Assembly: GCF_017813235.1 (NCBI RefSeq)
Contig: NZ_JAGISH010000001.1
Coordinates: 62,001 to 126,000 of the forward strand
Direction: 5' to 3'
Length of the DNA: 64,000 bases
Source of the DNA: Sagittula salina
Lineage (GTDB): Bacteria; Pseudomonadota; Alphaproteobacteria; Rhodobacterales; Rhodobacteraceae
The notes beneath the pieces were generated by a model. It saw only the letters and a program-made list of their open reading frames with translations. It was not told where the DNA came from and searched no databases. The first letter of the stretch is position 1. The number at the start of each line of letters is the position of its first letter. Below are positions 1 through 8,191 of the stretch, in pieces. The position numbers were made by a program, and so were the translations under genes.

Positions 1-472
1 ACACGGCATCCATCAGCACCGCCTCGCGCTTCACGCCCTCGACCGCGAACCCCGCCGCCTCGCACAGCTTTCGTGCGGCAATGTTGCCCGACCGGACCTC
101 CAGCCCGACCTTGTGAAACCCGCGCGCCCGTGCCGCATCAAGCGCATGGGTCAGCAACGCACGCCCGACGCCCTGCCCGCGCCATTCCGGCAGCACGCCC
201 ATGGCCAGCGTTCCGGTCTGGGCCTCCAGCGGCGGCGCCCCGCGCAGGATGTCGACCCAGCCGCACAGCCCGCCGTCCGCCACCGCCACGAACTGCGGGT
301 CGCAGACCGCCACGGCATTGCAGATCACATGGACAGAGGCGGCCCCGGGCGGCTTTGCATCTATGGCAAAGCTCCTGCGCTCCGCCGCTTGCAGCGACGC
401 CGGGTCCGGCTGGCCGTGCCCGGAAACACCGACCTCGCGGATCTGCCATGCCGGCTCGGCGCGGGGCATCAT
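1..472 (-). CDS. GNAT family N-acetyltransferase, C-terminus cut by window edge
   Basis: Reading from the ATG at 472 gives about 157 residues before the left edge. The acetyl-CoA binding motif A appears as RGQGVGRALLTHAL near residue 100, followed by the usual GNAT tail (LEVRSGNIAARKLCEAAGF). The start overlaps the stop of the upstream DUF805 gene by four bases (ATGA), so the two are translationally coupled. A GNAT enzyme moves an acetyl group from acetyl-CoA to an amine; the substrate cannot be told from sequence. The last residues lie outside the window. Confidence 0.85.
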   Translation of the reverse strand, partial: MMPRAEPAWQIREVGVSGHGQPDPASLQAAERRSFAIDAKPPGAASVHVICNAVAVCDPQFVAVADGGLCGWVDILRGAPPLEAQTGTLAMGVLPEWRGQGVGRALLTHALDAARARGFHKVGLEVRSGNIAARKLCEAAGFAVEGVKREAVLMDAV

Positions 473-1020
473 TTGGCACCCGGTACAGCAGAGACTGGAT
501 CAGGCGGCGGACCCCAGCGGTTCGCACACCGCTGCCCCGGCAGCGCCGCGATCACGGATTTGACGAGGAACAACAATCCGATCACCCAGCGCACCGCCAG
601 AACTCCGGGCCGCGTCTCGCCGATATAGGCGGCCACAACCACCGTCTCGCGCTCAACCCCGGCCATCATCACGGCGGATACCACCAGAGGCGCCACAAAC
701 AGCCCGGCATCCAGTACCAGAACCCACCAGCCGGAAAACCCGACGTCGTGGAACCGCCGCACCGACACGGTGACCATCGGCACCGCCCATGCCGCCAGCA
801 GCACCGCTGCAATCATCTCTGCAACGGACGCCAGACCGAAATAGCCGCGCGCTACAAGAACCCCGTCGATCAGGCCGTAGATCCGGCACAGCACAAAAGC
901 AAAGGGCGCTCCCAGCAGAAGCCACCACCAATACTCGGCCCGCGCCGACCGACCGTCGATTTTCAGCCCCTTGCGCCAAGTCCTGGCCCAGGACCGCACG
1001 GGCCCTGCCCAGATGCGCAT
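469..1020 (-). CDS. DUF805 family membrane protein
   Basis: This 183-residue protein has the DUF805 layout: an N-terminal GRSARAEYWWW motif, several hydrophobic segments and the VRRFHDVGFSGWW motif near residue 90. DUF805 proteins are small inner-membrane proteins of unknown function. The start codon overlaps the stop of the preceding DUF7218 gene (TGATG) and the stop overlaps the GNAT start, so the three genes form a tight minus-strand operon. The C-terminal 25 residues are proline-rich and not part of the domain. Confidence 0.8.
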   Translation of the reverse strand: MRIWAGPVRSWARTWRKGLKIDGRSARAEYWWWLLLGAPFAFVLCRIYGLIDGVLVARGYFGLASVAEMIAAVLLAAWAVPMVTVSVRRFHDVGFSGWWVLVLDAGLFVAPLVVSAVMMAGVERETVVVAAYIGETRPGVLAVRWVIGLLFLVKSVIAALPGQRCANRWGPPPDPVSAVPGAK

Positions 1021-1295
1021 CAGTGATGCCGCAAAGCGTCGATCAGCGCGCCCTTGTCCATGTCCGAGCGACCTTCGATGCCGATTTCCCGCGCCCGGTC
1101 GTACAGCGCATCCTTGGTCCAGTCCTCGTAGGGCGGCGCCTTGCCACCCGCCTTCGACGGCTCATCGCCCGCCGCTTTCGCATTGGCGATCCGCGCGGCC
1201 TTCTCGCGGGACATGCCCTCGTCGCGCAAATCCTCGTACAGCTTGTCGTCCTTGATCGACGGGCCGTGGTCCTTGACCCCGTTGCTTCCAGCCAT
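1020..1295 (-). CDS. DUF7218 / Rho termination factor N-terminal-like small protein
   Basis: The predicted protein has 91 residues. The start at 1295 was chosen because a GGAGG ribosome-binding site lies just upstream and the conserved part begins there, although the frame stays open further upstream. The first half has the charged helix KDDKLYEDLRDEGMSREKAA typical of DUF7218. The second half (YEDWTKDALYDRAREIG...) looks like the SAP/Rho_N fold that binds nucleic acid. The role is unknown; such proteins are often stress-related or DNA-associated. It is the first gene of the operon with DUF805 and GNAT. Confidence 0.7.
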   Translation of the reverse strand: MAGSNGVKDHGPSIKDDKLYEDLRDEGMSREKAARIANAKAAGDEPSKAGGKAPPYEDWTKDALYDRAREIGIEGRSDMDKGALIDALRHH

Positions 1296-1762
1296 GACGT
1301 GCCTCCAATCTCGTTCGACCTCCCAACCCGCGTTCCCGCGCCACGGTTCCTTGCGCAAAAGGAAGTCCCCACCTCCTTCGAATAGGTCGACGCCCTGTCC
1401 CCGCCCGAAACCCCTGACCGGAACGACAAGTCTGCCCCCAAAAAGCCGCGCCCTTCCTCCCGGCTCACCACCCGCTGCCCGACCCGCTGCCCGACCCGCT
1501 GCCTGCGGCGGCCCGCGCGCGCGCCCCAATTGCCTTCATGATCTCATCGCGCCACGCGCCTCTGCAAGGTTCTCTTCCTGCCCGCCCTCCGCACCCGACG
1601 GATCGCGCCCCCCTGCTTCTTCTTGGTGCAACTCCTCATCGGACCTCCTGCTCGCCGCACCGCCGTCGCGATCGGTACGCGGTCAGCCCCTCCCGCAGGG
1701 GCACGGTCGCGCCCATCGCGCCGGCATTGTGCCCTTCCCGAATCCGCTGTATCTGCCCCGTC
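1296..1762. other. 467-base gene-free stretch between divergent genes
   Basis: This is the divergent promoter region of the DUF7218 operon and prfC. No convincing ORF is seen: the overlapping frames have no family resemblance. It holds a tandem array of the 12-mer CCCGCTGCCCGA at 1471-1504 (two full copies and a partial third). The prfC frame extends upstream to 1538, but the conserved protein begins at 1763. Confidence 0.6.
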
Positions 1763-3373
1763 ATGAGCACCAATCGCCCCTCGCTGCCGCCCGAAATCGC
1801 CCGCCGCCGGACCTTTGCGATCATCTCGCACCCGGATGCCGGCAAGACGACGCTGACGGAAAAATTCCTCCTTTACGGGGGCGCCATCCAGATGGCCGGT
1901 CAGGTGCGCGCAAAAGGCGAGGCGCGGCGCACGCGCTCCGACTTCATGCAGATGGAAAAGGACCGGGGCATCTCCGTCTCGGCCTCCGCCATGTCCTTCG
2001 ATTACGCGTCAAAGGCGCAGACCTTCCGGTTCAACCTTGTCGACACGCCCGGCCACTCGGACTTTTCCGAGGACACCTACCGCACGCTCACGGCAGTGGA
2101 CGCGGCGGTCATGGTCATCGACGGCGCGAAGGGCGTGGAAAGCCAGACCCGGAAGCTGTTCGAAGTCTGCCGCCTGCGCGACCTGCCGATCCTGACCTTC
2201 TGCAACAAGATGGACCGCGAGGCGCGCGACACCTTCGAGATCATCGACGAGATCCAGGAAAACCTGGCCATCGACGTCACCCCCGCCTCCTGGCCCATCG
2301 GCATGGGGCGCGATTTTCTCGGCTGTTACGACATGCTGAACAACCGGCTGGAACTGATGGACCGCGCCGACCGCAACCGGGTCGCGGAATCGATCCGGCT
2401 CGAAGGCCTCGACGACCCGAAACTCGCCGACCACATCCCCGCCCCCCTGCTCGACAAGCTCCGCGAGGAGGTCGAGATGGCGCGCGAACTGCTGCCCGCG
2501 CTCGACCCGCAATCGGTGCTCGAAGGCCACATGACCCCGATCTGGTTCGGCTCCGCCATCAATTCCTTCGGCGTGAAGGAACTGATGAACGGCATCGGCA
2601 CCTACGGCCCCGAACCGCAGATCCAGAAGGCCACGCCGCGCGCCATCGCGCCGGAGGAGCCGAAGGTCACCGGCTTCGTCTTCAAGGTGCAGGCCAACAT
2701 GGACCCCAAGCACCGCGACCGCGTGGCCTTTGTCCGCCTCGCTTCCGGCCACTTCCAGCGCGGCATGAAACTGACGCATGTGCGCACGAAAAAGCCGATG
2801 GCGATCACCAACCCGGTGCTTTTTCTCGCCGCCGATCGGGAACTGGCCGAAGAAGCCTGGGCCGGCGACATCATCGGCATCCCCAACCATGGCCAGCTGC
2901 GCATCGGCGACACGCTGACCGAGGGCGAGATGCTGAAGGTCACCGGCATCCCCTCCTTCGCGCCGGAACTGCTTCAGGGCGTGCGCGCGGGCGACCCGAT
3001 GAAGGCCAAGCACCTCGAAAAGGCGCTGATGCAATTCGCCGAGGAAGGCGCGGCCAAGGTCTTCAAGCCGATGATTGGCTCCGGCTTCATCGTCGGGGTC
3101 GTCGGCGCGCTGCAATTCGAAGTCCTGGGAAGCCGGATCGAGCTGGAATACGGCCTGCCCGTCCGGTTCGACGCCTCGCAGTTCACCTCCGCCCGCTGGG
3201 TCCACGGCTCGAAGGACGCGGTGGAGAAATTCGCCCAGGCCAACAAGCAGCACATCGGCTACGACAATGATGGCGACGTGGTTTACCTGACGCGGCTGCA
3301 ATGGGACATCGACCGCGTCGGCCGCGACTACCCGGACATCACGCTGTCCGCGACCAAGGAAATGATGGTCTGA
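1763..3373 (+). CDS. prfC: peptide chain release factor 3 (RF3), GTPase
   Basis: RF3 is a ribosome-associated translational GTPase that recycles RF1/RF2 after termination. The 536-residue length fits the family (about 530). GTPase motifs are intact: P-loop SHPDAGKT at 22-29, switch I RGIS at 68-71, DTPGH at 94-98 and NKMD at 148-151. Domains II and III follow and the protein ends in the expected conserved segment (DIDRVGRDYPDITL). The ATG at 1763 (MSTNRP) is preferred over in-frame upstream starts because the family begins about 20 residues before the P-loop. It is monocistronic and followed by a strong hairpin. Confidence 0.96.
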   Translation: MSTNRPSLPPEIARRRTFAIISHPDAGKTTLTEKFLLYGGAIQMAGQVRAKGEARRTRSDFMQMEKDRGISVSASAMSFDYASKAQTFRFNLVDTPGHSDFSEDTYRTLTAVDAAVMVIDGAKGVESQTRKLFEVCRLRDLPILTFCNKMDREARDTFEIIDEIQENLAIDVTPASWPIGMGRDFLGCYDMLNNRLELMDRADRNRVAESIRLEGLDDPKLADHIPAPLLDKLREEVEMARELLPALDPQSVLEGHMTPIWFGSAINSFGVKELMNGIGTYGPEPQIQKATPRAIAPEEPKVTGFVFKVQANMDPKHRDRVAFVRLASGHFQRGMKLTHVRTKKPMAITNPVLFLAADRELAEEAWAGDIIGIPNHGQLRIGDTLTEGEMLKVTGIPSFAPELLQGVRAGDPMKAKHLEKALMQFAEEGAAKVFKPMIGSGFIVGVVGALQFEVLGSRIELEYGLPVRFDASQFTSARWVHGSKDAVEKFAQANKQHIGYDNDGDVVYLTRLQWDIDRVGRDYPDITLSATKEMMV

Positions 3374-3379
3374 TCAGGC

Positions 3380-3419
3380 GCGCTCCGGTCCCCTCTCCGA
3401 CAGCGAGGGGGCGGAGCGC
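3380..3419. terminator. strong hairpin between convergent genes
   Basis: Seven bases after the prfC stop, GCGCTCCG (3380-3387) pairs with CGGAGCGC (3412-3419) and, inside it, CCCCTC (3390-3395) pairs with GAGGGG (3405-3410). There is no T-run. It sits between the convergent stops of prfC and the hypothetical gene, so it could act from either side. Confidence 0.55.
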
Positions 3420-3431
3420 CCGGCATCCCGA

Positions 3432-4094
3432 TCAGCGGGACATCGTGGCCGCCCTGCGCGCCTTTTCCATGGCCATCTCATATGGCGACCCCGATCCGTA
3501 TTTCGTTTCAGCGTCGCCGAACACCCTCTCGCCGTCGGTCTGGGGGTATTCGTCCTCCAGATCGTTTTCATAATCCGACGCATATCCGGCCAGGGCCGCA
3601 GCAAGGTAATTGTCCGCCTCCTCGCGCGGAATACCAAGGTTCTGTATCAGCCTGGCCCTGATTTCGCCCTTGTCGGCATTGCTCGTCCGGTCATTCCCGT
3701 ACTTCAGGCTGGCAAAGCGGTCACGCGTCGACGTCGCCCCTTCACCATCCCCTCCCAATCCATTGAGATACATCTGGATTTCGGCCGCCCCGGCATGTGT
3801 CATGCCCTTCGCCTTCGACGCAGAGACGCCCAGTCTACGCCGTACGAGTCCGGAGCCATCCGCCAGACCGATCCTTGCAGCGGCCCGAAAGATCCATTTG
3901 TTTACAAAATCCACGGACAAGTCCCTCCGGGTAATGCGCGGCTTAAATTCATTTCTCCGCGATATTTTCCGCTGCCCCCAAGGCATGTCAAGTAAAACAC
4001 ACACCGTTATTCTATCGACGCCATTCTTTCGCGGACTCTGCAGGTTATAGGCACGCACCAGTACCGACCATGCTGGCCTAATCGCGGCGATCAA
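3432..4094 (-). CDS. hypothetical protein, uncertain start, AT-richer than neighbours
   Basis: The open frame codes for up to 220 residues. The C-terminal 120 look like a natural soluble protein (charged helices, acidic stretch DYENDLEDEYPQTDGE near residue 180); the first 95 look less so. Alternative starts are ATG at 3986 and at 3803, the latter with an AAGG-containing upstream sequence. No family is recognised. The region is visibly less GC-rich than its neighbours, which suggests transfer or relaxed selection. The opposite-strand frame over the same DNA has no features of a protein. Confidence 0.45.
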   Translation of the reverse strand: MIAAIRPAWSVLVRAYNLQSPRKNGVDRITVCVLLDMPWGQRKISRRNEFKPRITRRDLSVDFVNKWIFRAAARIGLADGSGLVRRRLGVSASKAKGMTHAGAAEIQMYLNGLGGDGEGATSTRDRFASLKYGNDRTSNADKGEIRARLIQNLGIPREEADNYLAAALAGYASDYENDLEDEYPQTDGERVFGDAETKYGSGSPYEMAMEKARRAATMSR

Positions 4095-4111
4095 TGCCGC
4101 GACGCATGAAA

Positions 4112-4137
4112 AAAGGCGGACCGGATGGCCCGCCTTT
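4112..4137 (-). terminator. rho-independent terminator after the OmpA-family gene
   Basis: AAAGGCGG (4112-4119) pairs perfectly with CCGCCTTT (4130-4137). On the minus strand the hairpin is followed by a run of six T, about 37 bases after the stop codon of the OmpA-family gene. It also separates that gene from the hypothetical gene further along the same strand. Confidence 0.8.
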
Positions 4138-4173
4138 CATTGGATCCGCGACTTCAGGTGCCTTGCGGCCGCC

Positions 4174-6597
4174 TCAGTTGCCCTGCAGCAGCGGCGTGAT
4201 GCGCCGCACGGCGGCGCGGCGGTTGGCGCGCTCGGCCTCCGTGGTCGGCACCATCAGGTCGGCTTCGCCGTAGCCTTGCAGCACCATGTTCTCCGGCGGC
4301 ACCTGGAAATATTCGGTCAGCGCCAGCGCCACCGATTCCGCGCGGCGGTCGGACAGCGCGAGGTTGTAGGCGTAGTTGCCCACCGCATCCGTGTGCCCTT
4401 CGACAAGGAACACCTCACCGGGGTTCTTGCGGATCGCGTTGCGCATCGCGTTCCCCAGCGCCGACAGCTCCTCGGCCTCCTGCGGGCGGATTGCCGCGCT
4501 GTTGGTTTCGAAGTTGATCGTGTCCACGGTGATTTCCGGCACCAGATGGCGCACCGCCTCGATGTTGCGGATCTGGTTCAGCGAGAACGTCCGCCCCACC
4601 TTCACGTTGTCCGCCCCTTCCAGCGCGCGGGCCAGCGCCTCGGCGTCGTTCGTGTCGCGGTAGATCACGCGCTCCTGGGTGTTCTTGCTGGACACCTGCG
4701 GCAGATCGCCGACCACGACCGCCTGCGACTTCTGCGTGTCGTCGAACAGCACGACCTGCGTGCCATCGTTCAGGGTGCGCGTGCGGCGCAACACGCGGCC
4801 ATCGGCGGCGCGCACGGTTTCGACCTGCGTGCCGTCCTCGTAGGCCACCACATTGCGGGTGGAGCCGTCGCTGTACTGGTAGGTCTTCACATCGGCACCG
4901 GGGCGGCGCAGCAACACGTCGTCGTTGCGCAGCACGCGGAAGTTGCCGTTGTTCTCGACCACGACGCGGTCGCCGGAATTCGACACCACCTTGTCGTTAT
5001 TGTCGAGGATGTTGTTCAGCGCCACGGCGCCCAGCCCCAGCAGGGCGGCCCCGGCCACGGTGCGGGCGCGCTCGGCGTCCTTGCCGGCGCGACGGGCGTC
5101 AGCCTTCAGCTTGTCGGCCTCGGCCTGAGTCTGAGCCTGAGTCTGAGCCTGACCTTGGGCAGTGGGCGCTGCCGTTGCCTGCGCACTCGGAGCGGCAGTG
5201 ACGCTGTTGGCGAAATCCTCGGCAGAGCTGCGCACCTGATCCTCGGTCACGGTCTCTTCGACCATGGTCGCCTCTTCGGTGCCGTCCTGCGCGGCTGCCG
5301 CTGCGGCCGAAGACTGCTCGTCCTGCTGAGCAACCGCATCGGCCTGCGCCTGTGCGTCGGCCTCGGCCTGCGCCTGTGCGTTGGGATCGCCCTCGCCTTC
5401 GCCCTCGGCCTGAGCCTGAGCCTGAGCCTGAGCCTCGACCTGCGCCTGTTGCTCGGCGGCGGCCAGCGCCTGCGCGAGGTCCTCGGCTTCGGCTTCGGGA
5501 GTGGTCTCCTGCGCATTTGCCGTGGCCCCCGCCTCCGTGGCGGTGTCGGCTTCGGCTGCGGTTTCCGCTTCGACAGCCTGCGGCTGCGCACCGGCCTCTG
5601 CCTGCGTCTCGGCTTCGGCGGTCGAGGTCATCGCGCTTTCAGCCTCTGGCGTATCCGCCGAGGCCACATCCGGCTCCGCGGCCACTTCGGGTTCTGATGC
5701 AACATCGGCTTCGGCGGCAACGCCTGCCTCGGCGGCCTGATCGACCTGCGTGGCTTCTTCCTGGGCCAGCGCACGCTTCAGTGCCTCGGCATCCGCCGCA
5801 ACCTGCGTGTCGCCTTCGGCCTGAACGTCCGCCTCGGCACCGGCTCCGGCACCGGTCTGCGCGGCTGCCTGAGTTTCGGTCTCGGCCTGTGCCTGTTCAG
5901 TCTCGGCCTGTGCCTGTTCAGTCTCGACCTGCGCCTGTTCAGTCTCGGCCTGTGCCTGCGCCTCGACCTGTGCCTCCGCCCCAGTTTCGACCTGAGTTTC
6001 CACCTGAATTTCAGCCTGCGCCTCCGGTTGCGGCGGCACATCGGTCGCCTGCGCGTCGGCGGGGATTTCCGCATCGGCCTCCGGTGCGGCGGCCTCGGCG
6101 GCCTGCTGCGCCTCTAGGCTGGCCTCGGCATCGGCGCGATCACCCGCAACGATCCCGGCAACGGCACCGGCGGCGCCGCTGGCAACGTCGGAGGCAACGT
6201 CACTGGCCGCGTCGGTGGCAGCGGCCGCCGCTTCTGTCGACGCATCAGCGCCGCTCAGCATATCCTGTGTGAAATTTCCGGCCTGAAGCTCCGCCACAAG
6301 CCCCTGATCGACCCCCGGCAGTGCAACGCCCTGCTGTGCCAGGCCCTGCGCCATGAGCACCACGTCATCCTCCAGCGACGCATCGCCTTCGGCCTGAGCG
6401 ACCAGCCCGCAGTCCAGCGCGGGCGGCACCTGGTCTCCGGTGGTGCAGATCTGGTTTAGGCTGTCGATCAGCTTGTCCATCTGGCCCGGCGGAACGATGG
6501 TCGCGTCGACACCGGCGCTCTGCGCTTGCGCCGCACCACCGCCAAGGGTCAGTGCCAGCGCCGCAGTCGAGGCGGTCAGAAGGTTGCGGGTTTTCAT
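4174..6597 (-). CDS. OmpA-family outer-membrane protein with long Ala/Glu/Gln low-complexity region
   Basis: The start at 6597 has a good ribosome-binding site (GAGGAG) and gives a Sec signal peptide ending AAQAQS, so the frame's extension to 6708 is rejected. The 807-residue protein has three parts. An N-terminal segment follows the signal. A region of about 400 residues is made almost only of A, E, Q, V, T and D with imperfect repeats such as QAQVETEQAQAETEQ. A C-terminal OmpA domain (about 690-800) carries the peptidoglycan-binding motif (GHTDAVGNYAYNLALSDRRA). The OmpA domain should hold the protein to peptidoglycan in the periplasm; the acidic region may be an extended spacer. Repeat number is likely to vary between strains. 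Confidence 0.88.
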   Translation of the reverse strand: MKTRNLLTASTAALALTLGGGAAQAQSAGVDATIVPPGQMDKLIDSLNQICTTGDQVPPALDCGLVAQAEGDASLEDDVVLMAQGLAQQGVALPGVDQGLVAELQAGNFTQDMLSGADASTEAAAAATDAASDVASDVASGAAGAVAGIVAGDRADAEASLEAQQAAEAAAPEADAEIPADAQATDVPPQPEAQAEIQVETQVETGAEAQVEAQAQAETEQAQVETEQAQAETEQAQAETETQAAAQTGAGAGAEADVQAEGDTQVAADAEALKRALAQEEATQVDQAAEAGVAAEADVASEPEVAAEPDVASADTPEAESAMTSTAEAETQAEAGAQPQAVEAETAAEADTATEAGATANAQETTPEAEAEDLAQALAAAEQQAQVEAQAQAQAQAEGEGEGDPNAQAQAEADAQAQADAVAQQDEQSSAAAAAAQDGTEEATMVEETVTEDQVRSSAEDFANSVTAAPSAQATAAPTAQGQAQTQAQTQAEADKLKADARRAGKDAERARTVAGAALLGLGAVALNNILDNNDKVVSNSGDRVVVENNGNFRVLRNDDVLLRRPGADVKTYQYSDGSTRNVVAYEDGTQVETVRAADGRVLRRTRTLNDGTQVVLFDDTQKSQAVVVGDLPQVSSKNTQERVIYRDTNDAEALARALEGADNVKVGRTFSLNQIRNIEAVRHLVPEITVDTINFETNSAAIRPQEAEELSALGNAMRNAIRKNPGEVFLVEGHTDAVGNYAYNLALSDRRAESVALALTEYFQVPPENMVLQGYGEADLMVPTTEAERANRRAAVRRITPLLQGN

Positions 6598-6846
6598 TGT
6601 AGTCTCCTCTCGTTGCCCGAAGACGGGCTTGAGGCCATAACGCGCGATCGGGCCAGAGGTTTCATGCCTGTCGCATGACCCAGCGGCATCCCGCCGGTGG
6701 GCGGGCATTCTCGGTCTTCCGGGCGGATGAATCGCCGCCCTCCGGGCCCCATCTGCACGGCCGAAGGGGTTAAGCGCGGGTAAACGCGGCGTGCCAAGTC
6801 TCTGATTTCAAACGGCGTCGAAAATGTCCCAGCATGGGACCGCGGC

Positions 6847-8097
6847 TCAGAGCAGCGCCATGAGCCGAGCCTTTTCGCCCATGTCATCGGGCCGGGAAAT
6901 CGCCTCTGCCAGTTGTTCCAGGGACTGGATCGAATGCCCCGCCCGAAAGCTGTCCACATGGGGCAGCATGACCCGGATTCCGGTCGCTTTTGGGGCGAAC
7001 CCATCCCACCGGAGCAGCGGATTGAGCCATATCAGACGCTTCGAAGAGAGGTGGAGGCGCTCCATCTCCTTTTCCAGCTGGGCCGCGTCGTCCCGGTCGA
7101 GCCCATCCGTGATGAGGAGCACGACCGCCCCCTGCCCCATCACCCGCCGCGACCAGTCGCGATTGAAGGCATGCAGGCTCGCCCCGATCCGCGTGCCCCC
7201 CTGCCAGTCCTGCGCCTCCGCCCCGGCGGCCTTTAGCGCCGCATCGACGTCGCGGGTGGCGAGATGGCGGGTGATATTCGTGAGCCGGGTGCCAAAGGTG
7301 AAGGCATGCACCTTCGCCCAGCCCTGGCCCTTTTCATTCGCGACCGCATGCAGGAAATGCAGCACCATCCGGCTGTACTGGCTCATCGAGCCGGAGATAT
7401 CGCAGAGAACCACGAGGTTGGGCCACCTGAGCCGAGGCTTGGCACGGGCGATAGCACGGATCTCGCCCCCCTTGCGCAGAGCATCACGGATGGTGCGGCG
7501 ATAATCCGTGCGCTGCCCCCGCGCCGAAACCTGGGAACGACGACTCTCGATCGGTTTGACCGGCAGCGTCAGCCGTGCCAGCATCCGCTTGGCCTGCGCG
7601 GTCTCTTCCAGCGACATCTGCTCGAAATCGAGCGTCTTCAGTTTTTCCTCGGTGGAGATGGTGAAGGAGGCGTCGACCTCGACCTGCGTCGCCTCCTCCT
7701 CCTGCTCCGCCTGCGGGATGTCGGGCATCTCGTCGCCCAGAAGCGCCTGCGCCGCACGCTTTTCGGCGGACTGGGCCCGCTTTTCCTCCTGCACGCCCCG
7801 GATCGCAGGCAGCATGAGCGACATCATATGTTCGAGAAACCGCGGGTCGCGCCAGTAGAGACGGAATATCTGGGCGAAAACCACGCGATGCTCCGGCCGG
7901 TTCACGAAGCAGGCGTGCAGGGTCCAGTAGAAGTCCATCCGGTCGGTGAAGCCCGCCGCCTCCACTGCGCGGATGGCGTCGATCACCCGCCCCGGCCCGA
8001 CCGGCAGACCCGCGCGGCGCAGGGCGCGCGCGAAGTGGATGATGTTGTGCGCCAGTCGCGGGTTTTCCGGGACATCGAGGGGGAGGTATTCTGCCAT
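6847..8097 (-). CDS. VWA domain protein, CoxE-like
   Basis: The 416-residue protein has a C-terminal von Willebrand A domain with an intact metal-ion site: DISGS at 233-237, GGT near 302 and ITDG near 328-331. The N-terminal half is helical with an acidic stretch near 135-150, as in CoxE-like proteins. These work with a MoxR-type AAA+ ATPase as a chaperone pair for metal-centre insertion or protein remodelling. The MoxR partner lies directly upstream on the same strand (8192-9100). No CO dehydrogenase or other obvious client is in the window. The start at 8097 was chosen because the upstream extension runs into a repeat element. Confidence 0.85.
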   Translation of the reverse strand: MAEYLPLDVPENPRLAHNIIHFARALRRAGLPVGPGRVIDAIRAVEAAGFTDRMDFYWTLHACFVNRPEHRVVFAQIFRLYWRDPRFLEHMMSLMLPAIRGVQEEKRAQSAEKRAAQALLGDEMPDIPQAEQEEEATQVEVDASFTISTEEKLKTLDFEQMSLEETAQAKRMLARLTLPVKPIESRRSQVSARGQRTDYRRTIRDALRKGGEIRAIARAKPRLRWPNLVVLCDISGSMSQYSRMVLHFLHAVANEKGQGWAKVHAFTFGTRLTNITRHLATRDVDAALKAAGAEAQDWQGGTRIGASLHAFNRDWSRRVMGQGAVVLLITDGLDRDDAAQLEKEMERLHLSSKRLIWLNPLLRWDGFAPKATGIRVMLPHVDSFRAGHSIQSLEQLAEAISRPDDMGEKARLMALL

Positions 8098-8126
8098 GCA
8101 CTCTGCCGGTTGGAGGCTGTCGCCGT

Positions 8127-8176
8127 GGGGGCTCTGCCCCCACACCCCCGAGGTATTTTCGAACCAAAGAAGCAGG
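8127..8176 (+). repeat. dispersed intergenic repeat, copy 1
   Basis: The perfect palindrome GGGGGCTCTGCCCCC (8127-8141) is followed by a C-run, GGTATTTT (8152-8159) and GAACCAAAGAAGCA (8161-8174). The same parts occur in the same order, on the opposite strand, at 37650-37697. It lies between the moxR stop and the VWA start, inside a probable operon. Confidence 0.7.
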
Positions 8177-8191
8177 GGCGTAGGGATATGG

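Noticed and set aside
73-1026. Long plus-strand frame (317 codons) over the first kilobase
   Set aside because: It is Arg/Pro/His-rich with no domain and lies opposite three clear minus-strand genes (GNAT, DUF805, DUF7218); a GC-driven shadow frame.
4276-5697. Plus-strand frame with long Leu/Ser repeats opposite the OmpA-family gene
   Set aside because: The repeats are the complement of the Ala/Glu/Gln repeats; no start context or family match.
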